64,000 bases of DNA, from the NCBI RefSeq assembly GCF_965662675.1, contig NZ_CBFIIK010000003.1:1-64000 (forward strand), written 5' to 3'. This stretch comes from Roseicyclus sp965662675 (lineage in GTDB: Bacteria; Pseudomonadota; Alphaproteobacteria; Rhodobacterales; Rhodobacteraceae). Positions 7,843 to 18,543 of the stretch are shown piece by piece (the stretch's first letter is position 1; every line of letters starts with the position of its first letter). Below the pieces are notes generated by a model. The model searched no databases and was not told the DNA's origin. It was given only the letters and a program-made list of their open reading frames with translations. The translations under genes and the position numbers were made by a program.

Positions 7843-9132
7843 ATGAGTAGCGGACTTGCATTGCGAGCTGACCCGGCGCCGATTTTGGCCTGTACGGTGT
7901 CGCGAAATGTTCATCACTTCGATCTGCTGATCGAAGATATGGAAACCGAACTCGGCGAGGCATGGGGGGATCTGAGCTTTGCCGAAGCGCGCAGCTTCAT
8001 CGATCAACCCGAGGCCGACAATCTCGAATTCCTCGCCCTCGCGCTGACGCCCGAGGATGAGACCGACATCGGAATGCTGGGCGAATTGATCCAGGCCGCC
8101 AAGACGCGCGATGTGCGTTGCATTCTTGTGGCCCATGAACTCAAGCCCGCCAGCCTGCATGAGCTGTTGCGGCTCGGGGCCGAGGATTTCGTGCCCTACC
8201 CGCTGGGTGAAGGGGCCTTGCATGACGCCATCATGCGTCTGCGTAACGATCAACCGGCCCCACCAGCACCGAGCATCGCACCCTCCATCGCCGAAGAACC
8301 TGCCAAAAACACTGATGCACCCGCCACGATCGCGCCGCGCCTTGACGGCAAAGCCGCTGTTTTCGCGGTCCAGGGGCTTGCGGGCGGCACCGGGGCCTCG
8401 ACACTGGCGGTCAATCTGGCTTGGGAATTGGCCACGATCGACAAGCAGAAATCGAAACCCCCGTCGGTCTGCCTGATCGATTTCGACCTGCAGGCAAGCA
8501 CGATCTCGGCCTATCTCGACCTGCCGCGCCGCGACATGGTGGTCGAGCTGTTGCAAGACGCCCGCAGCATGGATGTGGATGCCTTCAAACAGGCGCTTTT
8601 GGGCTATGAGGGCAAGCTGTCGGTCTTTCCCGCCCCGCCCGAGGTCTTGCCGCTCGACCTGATCGGCCCCGAAGAGGTGGAGGCGTTGTTGAACCTCGCC
8701 ACACAATGTTTCGACGTTGTGATCGTGGATATGCCGCACACGCTGGTGATGTGGACCGAAACGGTCCTGAACCGCGCGGATGTGTTTTTCACCACAATGG
8801 AACTCGACATGCGCTCGGCGCAGAACGCGATGCGCTTTCTCAAGGCGCTGCGCGCCGAAAGCCTGCCGGTCGAAAAGCTGAATTTCGTGCTGAACCGCGC
8901 ACCGGGCTTGACCGATCTGAACGGCAAGGGCCGCGTCAAGAAACTTGGCGAAAGTCTTGGCGTCAAGATCGCCACGCTACTGCCCGATGGTGGCAAGCAG
9001 GTGATGCAGGCCGGTGATCATGGCCAGCCGCTTTCGGAAGTCGCCCGCAAGAACGCGCTGCGCAAAGAGATCGCGAAGCTCGCCGATGGGCTGCACAAGG
9101 CGATGCTGGGCGACGCGAAGGCCGCGAAATGA
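7843..9132 (+). CDS. cpaE: Flp pilus assembly ATPase CpaE (TadZ)
   Basis: This 429-residue protein has an N-terminal response-regulator-like region (about 1-130) and a MinD/ParA-type ATPase domain. Its P-loop is the deviant form GGTGASTLAVNLA (about residues 175-187), typical of CpaE/TadZ, where the usual GK[ST] is replaced. Later blocks include VCLIDFDLQASTISAYLDL and VIVDMPHTLVMWTE. CpaE/TadZ localises the Tad machine, often to a cell pole. A GAGG sequence precedes the ATG. The cpaF gene follows 15 bases later, and the two are surely co-transcribed. Confidence 0.92.
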   Translation: MSSGLALRADPAPILACTVSRNVHHFDLLIEDMETELGEAWGDLSFAEARSFIDQPEADNLEFLALALTPEDETDIGMLGELIQAAKTRDVRCILVAHELKPASLHELLRLGAEDFVPYPLGEGALHDAIMRLRNDQPAPPAPSIAPSIAEEPAKNTDAPATIAPRLDGKAAVFAVQGLAGGTGASTLAVNLAWELATIDKQKSKPPSVCLIDFDLQASTISAYLDLPRRDMVVELLQDARSMDVDAFKQALLGYEGKLSVFPAPPEVLPLDLIGPEEVEALLNLATQCFDVVIVDMPHTLVMWTETVLNRADVFFTTMELDMRSAQNAMRFLKALRAESLPVEKLNFVLNRAPGLTDLNGKGRVKKLGESLGVKIATLLPDGGKQVMQAGDHGQPLSEVARKNALRKEIAKLADGLHKAMLGDAKAAK

Positions 9133-9147
9133 ACCTGGGGGTGAGAG

Positions 9148-10602
<1,455 letters not shown>

Positions 10603-10607
10603 CACAG

Positions 10608-11576
10608 ATGACGCTTTCCATCGAACCGCTGATTTATATCGGGATCTTCGTCGGCATCATCATGCTGGTCGAAGGCATCTATCTGGCGATCTTCGGCAAA
10701 TCCATCAGCTTGAACGCGCGCGTCAATCGCCGCCTGACCATGCTGGAAAAAGGTACGAGCCGTGAAGATGTGCTGGCCAAGCTGCGCAAGGAGATGGACC
10801 AGCACAAGGGCGCCACAAGCCTGCCGCTCTATGCGATGATCGCCGACAAGGCGCAAAAGGCAAACATCGCCTTCACCCCACCCCAGCTGATCCTCGTGAT
10901 GGTGGCGCTGGGTGTGGCCGCGTTCATGGCGCTGACGATCCTGACCGCCACATCCTTGCCGATCCGCTTATTGGTCAGCGTGGCCATGGGCGCGGGCGGA
11001 GTGTTTTACTGGGTGAACTCCAAGGCCAAAAAACGCCTTGCGATGATCGACGAACAACTGCCCGACGCGGTCGAGTTGATGGTGCGCTCGCTGCGCGTGG
11101 GCCATCCCTTCGTCTCGGCGATCAATACTGTCGCCAAAGAAATCCAAGATCCGCTCGCCTCGGAACTCGGCGTTATCGCCGATGAGGCCGCCTATGGGCG
11201 CGATATCTCTGACTCGATCCGTGCGATGGCCGAACGGCTCGACAGCCAGGATTTGCGCTTCCTGGCCGTTGCCGTGGGCATCCAGCAGAAATCGGGTGGC
11301 AATCTGGCCGAGATCCTTGCCGGGCTCGCCCTTGTGATCCGCGCCCGCTTCAAGCTGTTTCGCAAGGTCAAGGCGATCACCGGCGAGGCGAAATGGTCAG
11401 GCACCTTCTTGTCGGTCTTTCCGCTGCTGGCGCTGGTCGGGATCAACGTGATGCAGCCCGATTACTACAGCGAAGTGATGAATACGCCGATCTTCATCCC
11501 GGCCTGCGCCGTGGTGGGTGTGATGCTCCTCATGAACATGGTGTTCATGAAGATGCTCGTGAACATCAAAGTCTGA
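10608..11576 (+). CDS. tadB: Flp pilus inner-membrane platform protein TadB
   Basis: This 322-residue protein has a type II secretion F-domain (LPDAVELMVRSLRVGHPF, QDLRFLAVAVGIQQKSGGNL) and membrane helices at the N-terminus (about 5-25), in the middle (about 100-140) and at the C-terminus (about 265-315). TadB pairs with TadC to form the platform that the CpaF motor acts on. The cysteine-poor sequence and the length are normal for the family. It starts 5 bases after cpaF and is followed 10 bases later by tadC. Confidence 0.93.
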   Translation: MTLSIEPLIYIGIFVGIIMLVEGIYLAIFGKSISLNARVNRRLTMLEKGTSREDVLAKLRKEMDQHKGATSLPLYAMIADKAQKANIAFTPPQLILVMVALGVAAFMALTILTATSLPIRLLVSVAMGAGGVFYWVNSKAKKRLAMIDEQLPDAVELMVRSLRVGHPFVSAINTVAKEIQDPLASELGVIADEAAYGRDISDSIRAMAERLDSQDLRFLAVAVGIQQKSGGNLAEILAGLALVIRARFKLFRKVKAITGEAKWSGTFLSVFPLLALVGINVMQPDYYSEVMNTPIFIPACAVVGVMLLMNMVFMKMLVNIKV

Positions 11577-11586
11577 GGGTTCCGCG

Positions 11587-12564
11587 ATGAAGTTCTTTTC
11601 CAATCTCTTCACCGAGGCCAATTCCCTGATCGTCGAGTATCTGGGCGATCTTGGCCCCTTGATCGTTGCAGGCGGCCTTGGTCTTTTGCTGATCCTCGTG
11701 GCGCTCCCGTCGATCTTGTTCAAGAAAAAAGACCCGCTCGACCGCATCCGCGAGATGCATATCAACCATGAGCAAAGCGAAACGCCCCGCAGCCTGCGGC
11801 GCGGCGGCAAGGACGAGCGCCTCAACCGTTTTGCGCAATATCTCGAACCACAAGATCAAGCCCAGTTCAGCGCCGCGCAACTACAACTGGTGCGCGCGGG
11901 CTACCGCTCCAAGGGTGCGGTGCAAATGTTCCATTTCGCACAATTCGCCCTTGGGATCGGCGGTCTGGTGCTGGGCACCATCTATGTCATGGTGTCGGGC
12001 GGCGGATCGGCGCAAAGCTCGATCCTATCGGTCCTGATTCCGGGCGCGGTGGGCTATTACGCGCCCAAATACTGGGTGCAGCGCCGCGTACAGGGTCGGG
12101 AGTCCGAAATCACATCGGGCTTTCCCGATGCCTTGGACCTGATGCTGGTCTGCGTCGAAGCGGGCCAATCGCTCGACCAATCCATCATCCGCGTCGCCAA
12201 GGAAATCCGCTCGGGCTATCCGGCACTTTCCGAAGAATTCGAGATCGTCGCCTTCGAGATGAAAGCCGGCAAGGACAAGGCCCGCGTTCTGCGCGATCTG
12301 TCCGAACGCGTGGGTATTCAAGACGTCAGCAGCTTCGTGACCACGCTGATCCAATCGGCGACTTTCGGCACCTCGATCGCCGAGGCGCTGCGCGTCTATG
12401 CCGACGAGATGCGCGACAAGCGTGTGATGCGTGCCGAAGAAAAGGCCAACAAACTTCCGACCAAGCTGACACTTGGCACGATGATGTTCTGTCTACCGCC
12501 GCTTCTGATCATTCTGATCGGACCGTCGATCTATGGTATCGCAATGGATTTGCAGTCGCGCTGA
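11587..12564 (+). CDS. tadC: Flp pilus inner-membrane platform protein TadC
   Basis: This 325-residue F-domain membrane protein is paralogous to TadB. The N-terminal helix (about 18-42) is followed by a basic cytoplasmic stretch, two helices (about 120-165), the F domain (FPDALDLMLVCVEAGQSLDQ, SFVTTLIQSATFGTS) and a C-terminal helix. With TadB it makes the inner-membrane base of the pilus. A further lipoprotein gene starts 36 bases downstream with its own strong ribosome binding site. Confidence 0.93.
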   Translation: MKFFSNLFTEANSLIVEYLGDLGPLIVAGGLGLLLILVALPSILFKKKDPLDRIREMHINHEQSETPRSLRRGGKDERLNRFAQYLEPQDQAQFSAAQLQLVRAGYRSKGAVQMFHFAQFALGIGGLVLGTIYVMVSGGGSAQSSILSVLIPGAVGYYAPKYWVQRRVQGRESEITSGFPDALDLMLVCVEAGQSLDQSIIRVAKEIRSGYPALSEEFEIVAFEMKAGKDKARVLRDLSERVGIQDVSSFVTTLIQSATFGTSIAEALRVYADEMRDKRVMRAEEKANKLPTKLTLGTMMFCLPPLLIILIGPSIYGIAMDLQSR

Positions 12565-12600
12565 CCTGCGTCGCTGCGATCCGAAATCTGGGAGGGCGTG

Positions 12601-13179
12601 ATGAGGGGGCTCATCATCCTGATGACACTGACCGGGCTGAGCGCCTGTGTGAACACGACCGACGAACGGCGTCTTGATCCGATTGCGCAAGAACTGGAAG
12701 TCGCGGCACCCTTGGGCACCGTCGTACTGCAAGACGAGGTGAACCAAATGCTGGTTGGCGACAGGCTGTTGGATGCCGGCCAGCCAGAACTTGCGCTGCG
12801 CGCTTACTACCGCGCGGCGGGCGAACAAGGCTTGACGCCCGAGACCCTGACCGCGATCGGCGCGGCCAATCTAAGACTGGGGCGCATGGGTCAGGCCGAA
12901 AACCAATTCCGCCAAGCCCTCGACAGCGACGCGGCATATGTGCCGGCGCTGAACAATCTCGGCGTCGCCTTGATGGAGCGCGAGGCTTTTGGAGAGGCAC
13001 GGCGCGTTTTCGAATTGGCCTTCGCCCATGATAGTGGCCAATCGGACGCGATCCGCGAGAACCTGCGACTGGCTATCGCAAGAATGGAAAATATCATCTA
13101 TAGTGATGAGAATAATCAAAAGGGCCCCGGACTGATCCGGCGCGGCGGAGGCGTGTATGTGCTTCTCGCCGAACCATGA
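12601..13179 (+). CDS. tetratricopeptide-repeat lipoprotein (first TadD-like)
   Basis: This 192-residue lipoprotein has the lipobox LSAC (Cys16) and a TPR region (about 45-150) with the repeat pattern typical of TadD: NLRLGRMGQAENQFRQAL and NNLGVALMEREAFGEARRVF. TadD is an outer-membrane pilotin-like lipoprotein that helps secretin assembly. The ATG at 12601 is chosen over the GTG at 12598 because GGAGG lies at 12591-12595. A second TPR lipoprotein follows, so the locus carries two copies of this function. The C-terminal tail (GPGLIRRGGGVYVLLAEP) is not part of a TPR. Confidence 0.82.
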   Translation: MRGLIILMTLTGLSACVNTTDERRLDPIAQELEVAAPLGTVVLQDEVNQMLVGDRLLDAGQPELALRAYYRAAGEQGLTPETLTAIGAANLRLGRMGQAENQFRQALDSDAAYVPALNNLGVALMEREAFGEARRVFELAFAHDSGQSDAIRENLRLAIARMENIIYSDENNQKGPGLIRRGGGVYVLLAEP

Positions 13180-13219
13180 CCGGGATCGGGGCACAGAGTA
13201 TGAGCAGTAAGAGGTCGCC

Positions 13220-14080
13220 ATGACACTCCGCCTCCGGACTTTTCCGGTGGTCGCGATCGCGATGATCGGCTTGGCCGCATGCGATACGACCGGGACCCCC
13301 GATGTGAATCGGGCGCTTGATCCGATCAACGTGATCGATGAATCCAACCTCAGCGATATCATGTTGACCGCCGCGGCACCCAATGAAGCGGTCGCCTATT
13401 TCCAACGCGCCGTGCGTGAGCAACCCGACCGCATCGATTTTCGCCGGGGCTTGGCTTCCAGCCTCGTGCGCGCCGGGCGCGCTGATGAGGCGGTGCCCTT
13501 GTGGCGTGAGATCGTGAACGGCAATGAAACAGTCGAACAAGACCGCATCGATTTCGCGGGCGCGCTGATCCGTGCGGGCGATTGGGAAGAGGCCGAGCGC
13601 CAACTCGATCTTGTGCCCCCGACCCTCGAAACCTACGAACGCTACCGCCTTGAGGCCATGGTCGCCGACAGCAATCAGGAATGGGACCGGGCCGATCATT
13701 TCTACGAGATCGCCGTAGGTCTGACCACGCGCCCGGCAAATGTGCTGAACAATTGGGGCTTCTCGCGCCTTTCGCGGGGTGATTTCGACGGCGCGGAAGA
13801 GCTATTCTTGGAGTCGATCCGCTATGACCCCGCGCTGTTCACGGCCAAGAACAACCTTGTCATGGCGCGCGCCGCGCAAGGCAATTACCAGATGCCACTG
13901 GTCCGCATGAGCGAGATCGAACGTGCGCAACTGTTGCACACGGCTGGCCTTGCGGCGATCCGCCAAGGCCAGACCGATGTCGGGCGCGGATTGCTGGCCG
14001 AGGCGATCGAAACCCACCCCCAACATTTCGAAGCTGCCGTGCGCGCACTCGACACCCTTGATACGGAGGTTCGCCGCTGA
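13220..14080 (+). CDS. tadD: tetratricopeptide-repeat lipoprotein TadD
   Basis: This 286-residue lipoprotein has the lipobox LAAC (Cys21) and several TPRs over residues 55-260, such as AVAYFQRAVREQPDRIDFRR and NWGFSRLSRGDFDGAEELF. Length and repeat number fit TadD of Rhodobacterales. It probably acts at the inner face of the outer membrane in secretin localisation. Its TGA overlaps the ATG of cpaA by one base (TGATG), so the two are translationally coupled. It appears more complete than the preceding TPR lipoprotein, so I give it the symbol tadD, but the division of labour is unknown. Confidence 0.83.
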   Translation: MTLRLRTFPVVAIAMIGLAACDTTGTPDVNRALDPINVIDESNLSDIMLTAAAPNEAVAYFQRAVREQPDRIDFRRGLASSLVRAGRADEAVPLWREIVNGNETVEQDRIDFAGALIRAGDWEEAERQLDLVPPTLETYERYRLEAMVADSNQEWDRADHFYEIAVGLTTRPANVLNNWGFSRLSRGDFDGAEELFLESIRYDPALFTAKNNLVMARAAQGNYQMPLVRMSEIERAQLLHTAGLAAIRQGQTDVGRGLLAEAIETHPQHFEAAVRALDTLDTEVRR

Positions 14081-14583
14081 TGACGCTTGCCCTGACCCCC
14101 ACCGAGGCGATGTGGTTCTTGCCCTTCGTGCTGCCGATCTGCGTCTGGGTCGCCCATAGCGACCTGCGCGCGATGCGTATTCCCAACATCGCGGTTCTGG
14201 CCTTGGTCGGTGTCTTTCTGTGCGTCGGCCTCATCGTCATGCCATTCGAGGCCTATCTTTGGCGGCTTGCGGCTTTGGGCATCGTGCTGGTCATCGGCTT
14301 TGTCATCACATCGCTGGGCATGGTGGGCGCGGGCGACGCGAAATTCGCAGCTGCAATGGCCCCCTTCGTGGTGCCGGGTGATGGCCTGTTTTTCCTGATG
14401 CTCTTCTCGATGGTACTGATCGGGTCATGGGTGACGCATCGTTTGGCGGGGCGTGTGCCCGTTTTGCGTCGCGCAACGGCGGATTGGGCTTCGTGGGATC
14501 AAAACAAGCTGTTCCCGATGGGCGTGGCCCTTGCGGGCGCGCTGGCGATCTATCTGATCATGGGTGCGGCGGCAGGGCTTTAG
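14080..14583 (+). CDS. cpaA: prepilin peptidase CpaA (TadV)
   Basis: This 167-residue membrane aspartic peptidase (A24 family) cleaves the Flp prepilin leader. The two catalytic aspartates are visible: D28 in HSDLRAMRIPN and D85 in the GxGD motif GAGDAKF. Several hydrophobic helices surround them. It lacks the N-terminal methylase domain of the large PilD type, as expected for TadV/CpaA. It is encoded last in the recognisable tad operon, overlapping tadD by one base. The substrate is very likely the flp product of this locus, and possibly minor pilins encoded elsewhere. Confidence 0.92.
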   Translation: MTLALTPTEAMWFLPFVLPICVWVAHSDLRAMRIPNIAVLALVGVFLCVGLIVMPFEAYLWRLAALGIVLVIGFVITSLGMVGAGDAKFAAAMAPFVVPGDGLFFLMLFSMVLIGSWVTHRLAGRVPVLRRATADWASWDQNKLFPMGVALAGALAIYLIMGAAAGL

Positions 14584-14666
14584 CCCCATCGCCATCCCAG
14601 CTTCGCCCATAAAGCGCCGCAATCCCAAGCTATTGGATGCGACAGCAAAATGCGTGGGGTTACGCC

Positions 14667-15989
14667 ATGAATATCCAAGTCTCGCAAACCGATACATTGG
14701 CGCCGCCGCCGTTGCGGCAATTGTCTGATACCGGCCTAACGCCGGTGATGATGCGCGATATTCTTCTCAAGACGGTGTTCCGCAAGAATGTGGAAAAAGC
14801 CTCGGAAATCGCGCGGGCCATCGCGCTGCCCATTCCCTTGGCGCAGGCCTTGATCGACAATCTGCGCGATCTGGGGCTGATGCAGGCCACCGGCACGCTG
14901 CACGCCACCTCAAGCTCGGAGATGGGCTTTCAACTCACCGATGGCGGCAAGGCGCGCGCGCTCGATGCGCTGTCGCAATCCGAATATTACGGGCCGATGC
15001 CCGTACCGCTCGAAGACTACAAGGCACAGGTCAAGCGCCAGTCGATCCGCGACATCAAGCTGACGCGTGCCATGCTCGAGGCCTCGATGGGCCATCTGAT
15101 CTTGCCGCACGGCCTGTTGGATCAGCTTGGCCCGGCGGTCGGCTCGGGCCGCTCGGTCTTGATGTATGGCCCGCCCGGCAACGGCAAATCCTCGATCGCC
15201 GAAGGCATCCGCAAGGCGATGGGAGACAACATCTATATCCCGCACGCGCTGTCTTATGCGGGACAGGTGATCACCATGTTCGACCCGATCGTGCATACGC
15301 CGGTCATCGCCTCACCCGACAGCCCCGACAACAGCCCGTTGCGCAAGAACGCAGCCCGCCACGATACGCGCTACCTGCTGTGCACGCGTCCCACGGTGAT
15401 GACGGGGGGCGAATTGACGCTTGCGATGTTGGACCTGAACTATAACGCGGTCAGCCGCACCTATCAGGCGAGCCTTCAGTTGAAATCCACGGGCGGGGTT
15501 TTCATCGTCGACGACCTTGGCCGCCAAGAGGAACCGCCGCAGGCGCTGATCAACCGTTGGATCGTTCCGATGGAAAACGCCTATGACATCCTCGCGCTCC
15601 AATCGGGCGAGAAGTTCGAGGTGCCCTTCGACACGCTGGTCGTGTTCTCGACCAATTTCCACCCCAACGAGATCTTCGACCAAGCAGCCCTTCGCCGGAT
15701 CTTCTTCAAGGTGAAGATCGACGGGCCGAACCAAGAGCAGTTCCTCAAGATCTTCGCGCTGGTCGCCAAGAAAAAGGGCATACCGCTCGATCAGGCCTCG
15801 CTCGTACATCTGCTCAAGACCAAATATCCCACCATCGGGCATAACTACGCCAATTATCACCCGGTCTTCTTGTGCGACCAGATCAAGGCGATCTGCGATT
15901 TCGAGGGTATCCCCTACCAGATGCGGCCCGAATTCATCGACCGCGCGTGGGAGAACCTCTTCGTCAAGGACGAGAAGATCGTTCACTAA
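14667..15989 (+). CDS. AAA family ATPase of unknown function next to the tad locus
   Basis: This 440-residue soluble protein has a helical, possibly winged-helix N-terminal region (about 20-105, with LTPVMMRDILLKTVF and a DGGKARALDAL segment) and an AAA+ core. Walker A is GPPGNGKSS (168-176), the Walker B-like motif is VFIVDDLG, and VVFSTNFHPNEIF contains the sensor. No membrane helix is present. The ATG at 14667 is chosen because MNIQVSQTD matches the start style of homologues I remember and a G-rich site precedes it; an in-frame ATG lies at 14637. I recognise it as a conserved Alphaproteobacterial ATPase often seen beside tad loci, but its role is not known to me. It starts 84 bases after cpaA on the same strand. 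Confidence 0.8.
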   Translation: MNIQVSQTDTLAPPPLRQLSDTGLTPVMMRDILLKTVFRKNVEKASEIARAIALPIPLAQALIDNLRDLGLMQATGTLHATSSSEMGFQLTDGGKARALDALSQSEYYGPMPVPLEDYKAQVKRQSIRDIKLTRAMLEASMGHLILPHGLLDQLGPAVGSGRSVLMYGPPGNGKSSIAEGIRKAMGDNIYIPHALSYAGQVITMFDPIVHTPVIASPDSPDNSPLRKNAARHDTRYLLCTRPTVMTGGELTLAMLDLNYNAVSRTYQASLQLKSTGGVFIVDDLGRQEEPPQALINRWIVPMENAYDILALQSGEKFEVPFDTLVVFSTNFHPNEIFDQAALRRIFFKVKIDGPNQEQFLKIFALVAKKKGIPLDQASLVHLLKTKYPTIGHNYANYHPVFLCDQIKAICDFEGIPYQMRPEFIDRAWENLFVKDEKIVH

Positions 15990-16076
15990 GGCCGAAAAAC
16001 AGCAGTTCTCCCGAAGGTTTCGCTGCAGGGAAACACGCCCCGTGGCCAAGCGCGCACAAACCGTTATCTAAGGGGC

Positions 16077-18500
16077 ATGACGCGCGCCCTTCCCCCCCAG
16101 ATCACCGGCTGGTTTTCCGCTCGCGGCTGGTCGATCCACCCGCACCAGCAGGCGATGCTGGACCGCGCCGATGGCCCCTGCCAATTGCTCATCGCGCCCA
16201 CGGGCGGCGGCAAGACGATGGCGGGCTTCTTGCCGACACTGGCCGAACTGGCCGACGGGGCGCATCAAGGCCTGCACACACTTTATGTCTCGCCGCTCAA
16301 GGCGCTGGCCGCCGATATCAAGCGCAACCTGACCGGCCCGATCACCGAGATGGGCCTGCCCGTCAGGGTCGAGGATCGCACCGGCGACACCTCCTCCCAC
16401 ACCAAGCGCAGGCAGCGCGCCGATCCGCCCCATATCCTGCTGACCACGCCCGAATCCCTTGCGCTGCTGGTGTCCTACGAGGATGCGCAGCGCACATTCG
16501 CGGGACTGCAGCGCATCATCGTCGATGAGGTTCACGCGCTCGCCGAAAGCAAACGCGGCGATCAGCTGATGCTGGCGCTGTCGCGGCTGTCCACACTGGC
16601 CCCCGGCCTGCGCCGTGTGGGCCTATCGGCCACCGTCGAGGACCCCGCCGCCATCGCCCGCATCCTCGCCCGCCACCCCGACCCTTGCGACATCTTGCAG
16701 GCCGATCCCGGCCCCGACCCCGATATCGCCATGCTCACGACCGAGGCCCCCCCGCCATGGTCGGGCGGCGGCGGCAGATACGCGATTCCAGCGGTGCTGG
16801 AGCAGGTCAAGCGCCACCGCACCACGCTGATCTTTCACAACACCCGCGCGCAGGCGGAGTTGTTCTTTCACCATCTGTGGCTGGCCAATGAGGACCAATT
16901 GCCCATCGGCATCCATCACGGCGCGCTGGCACGCGAGCAGCGCGAAAAGGTAGAGCAAGCGATGGTCGAGGGGCGGCTTCGCGCCATTGTCTGTACTGGC
17001 TCGCTCGATCTCGGGATCGATTGGGGCGATGTGGATCTGGTGATCCAGATCGGTGCGCCCAAGAACGTCAAGCGGCTGGTGCAGCGGATCGGGCGCGCCA
17101 ATCATCGCTACAACGCCCCCTCCAAGGCGCTGATCGTGCCGGCCAATCGCTTCGAGGTGATCGAATGCACCGCAGCACTCGACGCTGTGCGCGCCCATGC
17201 GCTGGACGGCGACACCGACCATGACGGGCCGCTTGATGTCTTGTGCCAACACATCCTGATCCGCGCCTGCGCCGGGCCGTTTCAAGCCGATGACCTCTAC
17301 CAAGAGATCCGCAGCGCGGGCGCCTATGCGGAGCTACCGCGCGACACCTTCGATCGCTGCCTCGATTTCGCGGCGACAGGGGGCTATGCGCTGCGCGCCT
17401 ATGACCAGTGGCAACGCCTGATCCAGCGCCAAGATGGCGAGTGGCAGTTGCGCGATCCCCGCCGGGCCGCGCGCATCCGCATGAACATCGGCACCATCGT
17501 GGATGCCGACAAGATGCAGGTCCGCTATCAGAAAACCCGCGGCGGCGCGCCCCTGGGCGAGGTGGAGGAATATTTCGCCGCCAGCTTGCGCAAGGGCGAC
17601 ACCTTCCTGATCGGCGGGCAGATCGTGCGTTTTGAAGGGATGCGCGAGATGGTGGTCGAGGTCAGCCGCACGCCGACACAAAAGCCCAAGATCGCCACCT
17701 TCATGGGCACGAAATTCGCCACCTCCACCCAGCTTTCCGACCGCATTCTGGCGATGTTCCGCCAAGACGATTGGCCCGATCTGCCCGGCCACACCCGCGA
17801 TTGGCTGGTGCTGCAAGCCCGCCTCAGCCGCCTGCCCGAACGGGACCGGCTTTTGGTAGAAACCTTCCCCCATGACGGCCGCGAACATGTGGTGGCTTAC
17901 GGCTTTGCGGGCCGCAACGCGCAGCAGACGCTCGGCCTTTTGATCACTCAGCGGATGGAAGAGATGGGACTGAACCCGATGGGGTTCGTGGCCACGGATT
18001 ACGCAACGCTGATCTGGGGGCTGGAGGCCACGACCGATCCAAAGCCGCTCTTCGCGCGCAAAAATCTGGTCGAGACCATGGCGGCATGGCTGGCCGATAA
18101 CGCGGTGATGAAACGCACCTTCAAGGCCAGCGCACTCATCGCGGGGCTGATCGAGCGCAACCAACCCGGCGGCATGCGCAAATCCGGGCGGCAGGCGACG
18201 TTTTCGACCGATATCCTTTACGACACGCTTCGCAAATACGACCCCGATCACATCATGCTGGCGATCACCCGGGCCGAGGCGATGCGCGGCCTGGTCGATT
18301 TCGGCCGGATCGAGGGCATGCTCGACCGTATCGGTGACCGGATCGATCATCTGCGCCTGTCCCGCGTCAGTCCGCTGGCCGCACCCCTTTTTCTTGAGCC
18401 CGGCCGTGTGCCGATTGCGGGCATGGCCGATCAGCGCCTGCTCGAGGCCGAGGCCGCGCGCCTGATGGCGGCGGCCGGTCTGGACAGCGTCCCAAGCTGA
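16077..18500 (+). CDS. ligase-associated DEXH-box helicase (Lhr-like)
   Basis: This 807-residue superfamily 2 helicase has Walker A PTGGGKT (41-47), the DEVH box in IIVDEVHALAESK, motif III SAT, and motif VI QRIGRANH. It also carries the long C-terminal Lhr-type region. The length and the gene directly after it (PdeM phosphoesterase) identify it as the helicase of the ligase-associated DNA damage response set, which usually also contains an ATP-dependent DNA ligase and an MBL-fold exonuclease. Those two genes are not adjacent here. AAGGGG precedes the ATG. It would unwind or remodel DNA or RNA-DNA ends in repair. Confidence 0.9.
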   Translation: MTRALPPQITGWFSARGWSIHPHQQAMLDRADGPCQLLIAPTGGGKTMAGFLPTLAELADGAHQGLHTLYVSPLKALAADIKRNLTGPITEMGLPVRVEDRTGDTSSHTKRRQRADPPHILLTTPESLALLVSYEDAQRTFAGLQRIIVDEVHALAESKRGDQLMLALSRLSTLAPGLRRVGLSATVEDPAAIARILARHPDPCDILQADPGPDPDIAMLTTEAPPPWSGGGGRYAIPAVLEQVKRHRTTLIFHNTRAQAELFFHHLWLANEDQLPIGIHHGALAREQREKVEQAMVEGRLRAIVCTGSLDLGIDWGDVDLVIQIGAPKNVKRLVQRIGRANHRYNAPSKALIVPANRFEVIECTAALDAVRAHALDGDTDHDGPLDVLCQHILIRACAGPFQADDLYQEIRSAGAYAELPRDTFDRCLDFAATGGYALRAYDQWQRLIQRQDGEWQLRDPRRAARIRMNIGTIVDADKMQVRYQKTRGGAPLGEVEEYFAASLRKGDTFLIGGQIVRFEGMREMVVEVSRTPTQKPKIATFMGTKFATSTQLSDRILAMFRQDDWPDLPGHTRDWLVLQARLSRLPERDRLLVETFPHDGREHVVAYGFAGRNAQQTLGLLITQRMEEMGLNPMGFVATDYATLIWGLEATTDPKPLFARKNLVETMAAWLADNAVMKRTFKASALIAGLIERNQPGGMRKSGRQATFSTDILYDTLRKYDPDHIMLAITRAEAMRGLVDFGRIEGMLDRIGDRIDHLRLSRVSPLAAPLFLEPGRVPIAGMADQRLLEAEAARLMAAAGLDSVPS

Positions 18501-18543
18501 CGCCCCCTTGCCGAACCCGACCCCGCCCGCCTATGAGCAGGCG

